Shown: positions 58,397-64,000 of the stretch, in pieces | Layout: each line of letters begins with the position of its first letter | Position numbering within the stretch: position 1 is the stretch's first letter | NCBI RefSeq assembly: GCF_004114935.1 | Contig: NZ_CP022221.1 | Coordinates: 5,539,001-5,603,000 of the forward strand | Reading direction: 5' to 3' | Origin: Bradyrhizobium zhanjiangense | Lineage (GTDB): Bacteria; Pseudomonadota; Alphaproteobacteria; Rhizobiales; Xanthobacteraceae | DNA length: 64,000 nt | Made by a program: the position numbers and the translations under genes | Notes under the pieces: model-generated | The model's database searches: none | Told to the model about the DNA's origin: nothing | Seen by the model: only the letters and a program-made list of their open reading frames with translations

Positions 58397-59863
58397 ATGC
58401 GAAAAATTCCGACCAATTCTCCCTCGCCGGCCAAGGCCGAGCTGCCGCTCGACCTCACCGGTCCGCACATCACGGTGAGCGCTTCTGCCGCGCACCGGCT
58501 CTACCAGGCACTGTGCGAGATGATCGTCTCCGGCCTCGTCAGGCCCGGCGAGCCGTTGCCGCCCTCACGGGCGCTGGCGCAGCAGACCGGCTTTGGCCGC
58601 AACGCCGTCGTCACTGCCTATGAACGGCTGATCGCCGACGGCTTTGCCGAGGCAACCGTCGGCTCCGGCACCTTCGTCGCAGCGCGCATCCCAGCGCGAG
58701 CGGCTGAGGCGAACAAACCCAAGGCGGTTGTCGAGGCGCCGCGGCAAGGCGCATTCGCGCTCGGCTGCACCCATATCGACGAGCGCGCCGTGCAGCGCTT
58801 CCGCGCCTTCGTCGGGCGTCGCATGCGCGCATTCGGACCCGAGCATCTGCATTATGGCGATCCCCGCGGCAGCCGCGAGCTGCGTGCGGCAATCGCTGAT
58901 CACCTGTTGTCGGCGCGAGGCCTGCGCTGCGACCCCGACCAGATCATGCTCACATCAGGCACGCTGCATGCGCTGCGCATCGTGCTGAGCGCGATCCTGA
59001 AGGCGGGCGACCAGGTCTGGTGCGAGGACCCCGGCTATCCGATCGCGCGCCAGACGATCGGACAATGCGGATATCGCACCGTGCCCATTCCGGTCGACGC
59101 GCACGGCCTGCACGTGGCTAGGGGTCGTGCGGCGGCACCGTCTGCGCGCGCGGCCTATGTCACCCCGTCGCACCAGTTTCCGCTAGGCGTCCAGATGTCG
59201 ATGCCGCGGCGGCTCGAATTGCTGGACTGGGCGAAGCAGGCCGGCGCCTTCGTGCTCGAGGACGATTACGACAGCGAGTTCCGCTACGACGGCGCGCCGC
59301 TGATGTCGCTCGCCGGCATCGATCACCTCCAGCGCGTGATCTACCTCGGCACCTTCGCCAAGACCTGGTTTCCGGGCCTGCGCATCGGGTATTGCGCCCT
59401 GCCCGAGCGCCTGATCGCGGACGTGACGGCTGCACGGGCTGCGCTCGATCGCTTTCCCGGCACGCTGATGGAAGGCGCGGTGGCCGACATGCTCAATTCC
59501 GGCGCCTTCGCCGCGAACCTGAAGCGGGTGCGCAAGCTCTATCGCGAGGCGCGTGATGCGCTGGCCGCGACGCTGGAAGCCAAATCAGACGGCGCGCTCT
59601 CCGTGCCGGTGCCGTCGCAAGGACTGCATCTTGTCGCCCGGTTCGATCCCTCGGTCGATCCGTCGCGGGCGGCCGAGGCCAAGCGGGCGGCTGGCGCGGA
59701 AGGCTGGCTCCTGGCCGACACCTATTCTCGCGCGCGTCCCCTGCCCGGTTTCGTGCTGGGATTTTCGGGGCATACGGTTCCGCAACTGGTGGCCTCGGCC
59801 GAACGGCTGGCACGGGAATCGCGCTCAGTCCTGCGCGCGAGGAGTTCAGCCCGACGGGCGTAA
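58397..59863 (+). CDS. MocR family PLP-binding transcriptional regulator
   Basis: A 488-residue protein with an N-terminal GntR winged helix (about 25-95: RLYQALCEMIVSGLVRPGEPLPPSRALAQ, NAVVTAYERLIADGFAEATVGSGTFV) joined to an aminotransferase-like domain (about 115-480). That domain has HYGDPRGSRELRAAIADHL, LEDDYDSEFRYDG and YLGTFAKTWFPGLRIGY; the lysine in TFAKTWF is the likely PLP anchor. MocR proteins sense PLP or amines. The ATG is at 58397. It is divergent from the PNPOx-like gene, as PdxR-type regulators often are. Confidence 0.95.
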   Translation: MRKIPTNSPSPAKAELPLDLTGPHITVSASAAHRLYQALCEMIVSGLVRPGEPLPPSRALAQQTGFGRNAVVTAYERLIADGFAEATVGSGTFVAARIPARAAEANKPKAVVEAPRQGAFALGCTHIDERAVQRFRAFVGRRMRAFGPEHLHYGDPRGSRELRAAIADHLLSARGLRCDPDQIMLTSGTLHALRIVLSAILKAGDQVWCEDPGYPIARQTIGQCGYRTVPIPVDAHGLHVARGRAAAPSARAAYVTPSHQFPLGVQMSMPRRLELLDWAKQAGAFVLEDDYDSEFRYDGAPLMSLAGIDHLQRVIYLGTFAKTWFPGLRIGYCALPERLIADVTAARAALDRFPGTLMEGAVADMLNSGAFAANLKRVRKLYREARDALAATLEAKSDGALSVPVPSQGLHLVARFDPSVDPSRAAEAKRAAGAEGWLLADTYSRARPLPGFVLGFSGHTVPQLVASAERLARESRSVLRARSSARRA

Positions 59864-59930
59864 CGAAGCTTCACTATCAGAATCGCCTGACGCTCCCTAG
59901 ATTGCGGCATCGATGCCGGGACCTCACACT

Positions 59931-60176
59931 ATGCTGCTGCGCCGCGCGACCTGCCTTTCGCTCCTGATTTCCCTCGCGCTTGCCTCGACGGCGCGTGCAG
60001 CAACAGTCGGTCGCGAACAGGACATCGTGGACCTCAAGCTAGGCCAACGTGTGCAAGTGGATGACGGAACCTGCCCTGCCGGACAGGTCAAGGAAGTGCG
60101 CGGCGCCAAGATGACCGACAAGGGCGTGGCGCGCACGAGCGCCTGCGTGCCGCGATACGGTCCGAAATCGAAGTAG
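59931..60176 (+). CDS. Small secreted protein, possibly DUF6719
   Basis: A secreted protein of about 81 residues, with a signal peptide of about 23 residues (MLLRRATCLSLLISLALAS). The mature part includes REQDIVDLKLGQRVQVDDGTC and two cysteines that may pair. It recalls a Bradyrhizobium family that I believe is DUF6719. ATG 59913 is an alternative start. Role unknown. Convergent with the next gene. Confidence 0.7.
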   Translation: MLLRRATCLSLLISLALASTARAATVGREQDIVDLKLGQRVQVDDGTCPAGQVKEVRGAKMTDKGVARTSACVPRYGPKSK

Positions 60177-60180
60177 CGGG

Positions 60181-60552
60181 CTAAGAGCCCTGCTTCGCAG
60201 GGTCGAACATGCACTGCAAGGTCGGCTTGGCGATCTTGGTGAAGGTCGAGCCGATCTCGCCCTGCTTGGACGTCGGCACCCAGTCGGTCTCGATCGTCGG
60301 CACGCCGGTCTCGCTGATGCCGCGCAGCAGCGCCTCGCGCAAATCGCGGTCCTCGACGACGGCTGCGGCATGGTCGTGCAGGCAGCCGCAGACCTCTTCT
60401 GGATGCTCCCAGCGCCCGAGCATGCGCGGCGCACACTGACGCACGAATTCGCTACGGGGATCGGGCAACCTGGAGGGAGCGCGCACCTGCGCCTGAGCGG
60501 CACTGAGCGTCAAAACGAATATGAACGCTGCGGCGCAGAAACGAACAATCAT
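60181..60552 (-). CDS. Hypothetical secreted protein (123 aa)
   Basis: A 123-residue secreted protein with a signal peptide (about residues 1-21, MIVRFCAAAFIFVLTLSAAQA). Three or four cysteines (FVRQCAPRM, EEVCGCLHDH, LQCMFDP) may form disulfides. The stop lies four bases from the stop of the convergent gene at 59931. I recognise no domain. Function unknown; likely periplasmic or outer-membrane linked. Confidence 0.7.
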   Translation of the reverse strand: MIVRFCAAAFIFVLTLSAAQAQVRAPSRLPDPRSEFVRQCAPRMLGRWEHPEEVCGCLHDHAAAVVEDRDLREALLRGISETGVPTIETDWVPTSKQGEIGSTFTKIAKPTLQCMFDPAKQGS

Positions 60553-60586
60553 GATGGGCTTTGCCGGCTGCTTTTCTTGTTGGCGA

Positions 60587-60752
60587 TCAGAAGCGCGTGG
60601 CGACCATGATCGGCTGAGGTGCCGTGATCGTCAGCGGTGAACCGCTGTACTGGAAGGTGCCAACACCGGGCAGACTGCCGTCCGGCGAGCCCGCGAACGA
60701 GGAGCCGGCGAGCAACGAAGCCGAAGGCAAGGATGAAGCTGAGCGCGCGCAT
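60587..60752 (-). pseudogene. Frameshifted small secreted protein gene
   Basis: ATG 60752 starts MRALSFILAFGFV, a good signal peptide, but the frame then goes to RRLLVRG. One base shift at about 60711-60717 would continue as LAGSSFAGSPDGSLPGVGTF and finish with a stop at 60587. The parts together give a typical small secreted protein. Either the gene has decayed or the sequence has a base error. Confidence 0.65.
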
Positions 60753-61316
60753 GATCTTGTGTCCCGATTTCGTGGCCGGCGGTGTGCCGTCGTCGTTGTG
60801 AAGCTGATAACCATGGGCGGTTTCGCACGTGATGCGCCAAAAGCGGAAAATGGTTTCATCTTTCGTGAGAATTGTTTCGTCCTGCCCGAGACGACGAAAC
60901 ATTCGCCGGAAAATCCCAATCATTTCAGGTGAGCCGCGCCACGGCCCAAAGTGGCCTGACAGGTTCCCGCTCGAGCTTGGACCGGCCGCGGACGCGATCG
61001 CCGTCATGCTCTCGCCTTACGCGCTTCACACGCATTTTACGTTTTTCTGCTGAAGAGAAGCCGAAATCGAGACGCTGGGATCACCGGGCGCGTTCACGTG
61101 AGGGATGGCCATCATGATGGCGAGGGATCGCGCAGCGACGCGCGAGGCGGAGCAACGGACGGGCCGCGGAGATCAACGATCCGTCCGCGAGAGCGCCACA
61201 TCACTTGGCAATACGTCACCTGGTGAAATGGCGCTGCAAGCGAACCGCGGCCTTGAAGCCACGCCGCAGACATTCGTGCGGCTGACCGGTTCGCATCTTG
61301 CAAAGCCGCGCTGTCG
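60753..61316. other. Gap without a gene
   Basis: About 560 bases. Several overlapping frames exist, but none has a ribosome-binding site or recognisable family. A 72-codon rightward frame at 61105-61323 was considered and not accepted. Nothing else is seen. Confidence 0.4.
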
Positions 61317-61865
61317 TCAGTGAGTGAAGAACTCGCCGCACTTCTGGACATTTGAGTCCGCCGGTCCCCATGGCATGATCGGTACCGTCGAGGTCGAGTT
61401 CTTCGGTGAGCCCTCGATCAGCTTGTCCGAATAGACCATGTAGACCAGCACGTTGCGCTTGGCGTCACAGCCGCGCACGATCTGCATCTTCTTGAAGAAC
61501 AGTGAGCGACGCTGGCGGAACATGTCGTCGCCCTGCTCCATCTTGTTCTTGAACTTGATCGGGCCGACCTGGCGACAGGCCAGCGAGATGTCCGAAACCT
61601 CCTCGGCAAGGCCGAGCCAGCCCTTGAAGCCGCCCTTCTCCGGCACGGTGAAGTGACAGGCGACGCCCTCCACCTCGGGATCATCGAGACCGTAAGTCGC
61701 GAGCTTGTCGTTCGGGCTCATCCATTTGAATACGGTCGAGCGGCGGAAGATGAGATCCGGCTCGTCGGCGGCGGAGGCGGAAGCCACCGGCACGGCCAGA
61801 GCCAAGAGGAATAAAGCGAGGCCTTTCAAGCGGATGCCGAAAAGACCGGGGAAACGAGATGACAT
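61317..61865 (-). CDS. creA: CreA family protein
   Basis: A 182-residue secreted protein with a signal peptide (about residues 1-31, ending ASA). The body has VACHFTVPEKGGFKGWLGLAEEVSDISLACRQVGPI and the KKMQIVRGCDAKRNVLVYMVYSDKLIEGSPKNSTSTVPI stretch typical of CreA. CreA is conserved in proteobacteria and of unknown function. The ATG 61865 has GGAGAA seven bases upstream; an ATG 18 bases earlier has less. Alone on its strand. Confidence 0.88.
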   Translation of the reverse strand: MSSRFPGLFGIRLKGLALFLLALAVPVASASAADEPDLIFRRSTVFKWMSPNDKLATYGLDDPEVEGVACHFTVPEKGGFKGWLGLAEEVSDISLACRQVGPIKFKNKMEQGDDMFRQRRSLFFKKMQIVRGCDAKRNVLVYMVYSDKLIEGSPKNSTSTVPIMPWGPADSNVQKCGEFFTH

Positions 61866-62061
61866 GAAGTTCTCCGGTAACAAGTCCCCGCAATGTAGGC
61901 ATCAGGCGGCCGATCAGGAAGACGAGCGACCAGTCGCCACGGCCGCCGTTTACCGCTCTGTGAGGCTTTTTTGCTACGCGTTGAACAAAAGTAGCTGACG
62001 GCAGAACCGCCTTGGTGGTGAACGCGTATCCTCTTTGCGAGACTAACGTCTGATTTGGATT

Positions 62062-63663
62062 ATGGATTCGAGGATGAACAGCGTGAATGAGTCCGGTTTT
62101 GCTGCCAAGCCAACGCGTTTTTGGCAGGTCGCCATTTTGACGGCTGCGGGTGCGATCGGGACGGCAAGCCAGGCTGACGCAGCGTTTTATTATTGGACGG
62201 ATTATTCCGACGGCTCCTATTACGCCCGGCAGGATCGGTATCCCGAAATACCGCGCCAGAAGCCGCAGAAGCGCGGCGCGGCGGGCAAGAAGGAGATCGT
62301 CGCCGAGAAGGAAGCCGGCACCAAGCCGCAAGGCCCGCTCGTCATCGTCGTGTCGATCGACCGGCAGAAGGTGACGGTCTACGACAGCAAGGGCGTGTTC
62401 GCGGAATCCCCGGTGTCGACAGGCATGAAGGGCCATTCGACGCCGATGGGTGTGTTCAGCGTCATCCAGAAGCACAAATTCCACCATTCCAACATCTATA
62501 GCGGCGCCCCGATGCCGTACATGCAGCGGATCACCTGGTCCGGCGTTGCCATGCATGCCGGCGTGCTGCCGGGCTATCCGGCCTCGCATGGCTGCATCCG
62601 GATGCCGATGGCGTTCGCGGTGAAGATGTGGAACTGGACCAGGATGGGCGCGCGCGTCATCGTCGCGCCCGGCCAGATGTCGCCGCAAAGCTTCTCGCAT
62701 CCCCTGCTTGCTGCGGTGCGCATGCCGCCGCAGCCCGCGGCCAGCCTCGCGCCGCAGATCAATGTCGGCGACAAAGCCGATAAGGGCGCGGCACAAACCA
62801 ACGTCACTGAAGCCAAGCCGCCGGTCGAGACGAAGACCGCCAGTGCAGACAGCCTGTTCGAGCTGCGCGCCTCGGTCGGCCACACCGTGATGTCGGATGT
62901 GACCACCGGTAATGCGCCCGCCCGCGAGGAAGCGGCTGCGCCGACCGACAAGATCGAGACCAAGACCGCCGAGCCCGAAGAAACTGCCAAGCGCGCGAAC
63001 ACAGACGCGAAGCCCATTGAAGCCGCGGAAGCGCTCAAGGCCTCGACGGCGACCGACAACAAGCTCGACGCCGCCAAGACTGAAGCTGCCGAAACCGCGA
63101 AGAAGCCTGACGCCACGGCGTCGGCACTCGCCGCCTCGCCCGACGCGAAGAAAGACGACACCAGCGTTGCCGATCCCGCGCCGGCGGCGAAGCCGGACGC
63201 GCCGAAGCGGGCCGGCCAGATCGCCGTCTTCATCAGCCGCAAAGATTCCAAGCTTTACATGCGGCAGAACTTTGCGCCGCTGTTCGAGGTGCCCGTCACG
63301 ATCGCCGCGAGCGACCGGCCGCTCGGTACGCATGTCTTCACAGCCGAAGTCGACAAGACCGACTCCAATGCGCTGCATTGGTCGGTGGTGTCGCTGCCGG
63401 TCTCCGTCCGCGCAGCTGCGCGCGAGGACGACAGTCGCGTAACACGTCGCCAGGGCGGCGCTGCCGTGATCCCCGTTGCTGCAAAGCCGGTGGTCACGCC
63501 GAACAGCCCGGCTGAGGCCCTCGACCGCATCGCGATCCCTGCCGACACCATGGCGAAGATCAACGAGATGCTGACATCGGGTGGCTCGATCATCGTCTCC
63601 GACCAGGGCATCAACCAGGGCGAGACCGGCGAAGGCACCGATTTCATCGTCCGCTTGTACTAG
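62062..63663 (+). CDS. L,D-transpeptidase (YkuD domain) with long tail
   Basis: A 533-residue protein. A signal or anchor helix at about residues 22-40 is followed by a YkuD domain (about 90-205): VVSIDRQKVTVYDSKGV, STPMGVFSV and the catalytic ASHGCIRMPMAFA with H and C. A long alanine/lysine-rich linker (about 215-395) leads to a second, YkuD-like segment from about 395 (IAVFISRKDSKLYMRQNFAPLF, RPLGTHVF) without a clear catalytic cysteine. It cross-links peptidoglycan in the periplasm; the second half is probably non-catalytic. Confidence 0.9.
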   Translation: MDSRMNSVNESGFAAKPTRFWQVAILTAAGAIGTASQADAAFYYWTDYSDGSYYARQDRYPEIPRQKPQKRGAAGKKEIVAEKEAGTKPQGPLVIVVSIDRQKVTVYDSKGVFAESPVSTGMKGHSTPMGVFSVIQKHKFHHSNIYSGAPMPYMQRITWSGVAMHAGVLPGYPASHGCIRMPMAFAVKMWNWTRMGARVIVAPGQMSPQSFSHPLLAAVRMPPQPAASLAPQINVGDKADKGAAQTNVTEAKPPVETKTASADSLFELRASVGHTVMSDVTTGNAPAREEAAAPTDKIETKTAEPEETAKRANTDAKPIEAAEALKASTATDNKLDAAKTEAAETAKKPDATASALAASPDAKKDDTSVADPAPAAKPDAPKRAGQIAVFISRKDSKLYMRQNFAPLFEVPVTIAASDRPLGTHVFTAEVDKTDSNALHWSVVSLPVSVRAAAREDDSRVTRRQGGAAVIPVAAKPVVTPNSPAEALDRIAIPADTMAKINEMLTSGGSIIVSDQGINQGETGEGTDFIVRLY

Positions 63664-63754
63664 CGCTCCGCACCGTGTCCGATAACGCGGTGTTGAGCGG
63701 CCCGGTCGTTCCGGCGGAGTAACATGAGCCCCGGATCATTTCGGGGGACGCCGC

Positions 63755-64000
63755 ATGATGAACCGCAGGACCATGCTCGCCGCGGCCCTTGCGGGCGCCA
63801 TCGCGCCACCGACGCGCGCGTTTGCCGACGGCGGCATGAGCCGGATCTCGGCCTATGCCTTCTCCTTCCCCGCATTGTCCGGCGACGACATCCGCCTTGC
63901 CGCGTTCACGGGCAAACCGCTGCTGGTGGTGAACACCGCCTCGCTCTGTGGCTACACCCCGCAATATGCCGGCCTGCAAGAACTATGGGGCGAGTTTCGC
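63755..64000 (+). CDS. Glutathione peroxidase (3' end outside window)
   Basis: The first 82 residues of a secreted glutathione peroxidase. A signal-like segment NRRTMLAAALAGAIAPPTRAFA is followed by SAYAFSFPALSGDDIRLAAFTGKPLLVVNTASLCGYTPQYAGLQELW. NTASLCGYTPQY is the glutathione peroxidase active-site region with cysteine instead of selenocysteine. The ATG at 63755 (or 63758) has GGGGGA before it. The rest is cut by the window edge. Its likely job is reduction of peroxides in the periplasm. Confidence 0.88.
   Translation, partial: MMNRRTMLAAALAGAIAPPTRAFADGGMSRISAYAFSFPALSGDDIRLAAFTGKPLLVVNTASLCGYTPQYAGLQELWGEFR

Noticed and set aside
61105..61323. 72-codon plus-strand frame next to creA
   Set aside because: It overlaps the creA stop, has no clear ribosome-binding site and an unusual basic composition.
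1..64000. CRISPR arrays, rRNA, tRNA
   Set aside because: No regularly spaced repeats and no cloverleaf or rRNA-like conserved sequences were recognised by eye. A covariance search could still find a tRNA that was missed.

Overview
The window looks like chromosome of an alphaproteobacterium of the Bradyrhizobium group (inferred, not proven). The grounds are high GC, a type II glutamine synthetase (glnII) with a sigma-54 promoter and a DUF2735 neighbour, several alphaproteobacterial families (DUF2336, DUF982, DUF992, DUF2161), and many short palindromic intergenic repeats. I recognised no rRNA, tRNA or CRISPR array. Both edges cut genes: minD on the left and a glutathione peroxidase on the right.

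0-14 kb: minC-minD, then a regulated transport and enzyme locus. It comprises a divergent NMT1-like binding protein, a TetR regulator, and a tight five-gene operon (ABC permease, NAD-fold epimerase-like protein, GNAT, DapA/NanA-like aldolase, ABC ATPase). Matching operator-like palindromes lie before tetR and before the operon. An orphan TRAP binding protein, a DUF982 protein, an anchored Tlde1/DUF2778 protein, a DUF1810 protein, a chemoreceptor and an FMN reductase follow.

14-24.4 kb: an AraC regulator, a DUF2336/PilZ/HD-GYP cluster suggesting cyclic-di-GMP signalling, a nitroreductase, an esterase, a cupin, a PsiF-repeat protein, an MBL hydrolase, an orphan Imm21-like immunity protein and an ABC-F ATPase.

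24.4-41 kb: an accessory-looking stretch with longer non-coding gaps and gene fragments. It holds a 45-residue small protein, DUF992, a phasin, a VOC protein, a cyclase-TolB-TPR protein and a secreted unknown. Next is a probable sulfur or metal detoxification cassette: Cys-rich protein, nucleoside phosphorylase, ArsR-rhodanese regulator, persulfide-dioxygenase-like MBL protein, MFS carrier and GFA protein. After it comes a segment with a vanadium haloperoxidase-like enzyme, a peroxiredoxin, an AraC regulator and a YCII protein. A 78-bp direct repeat, made of the 3' end of a GrlR-like gene, flanks that last segment.

41-64 kb: housekeeping and metabolic genes. These include a second GrlR-like gene, a ModA-like protein, glnII with its promoter and terminator, an MliC-like inhibitor, a tyrosine phosphatase and an SGNH hydrolase. 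A three-gene tryptophan-to-anthranilate (kynurenine) cluster is followed by an IS110-family element with a non-coding hairpin leader. The rest is an M20 peptidase, a divergent MocR/PNPOx pair, a frameshifted small secreted gene, CreA and an L,D-transpeptidase.
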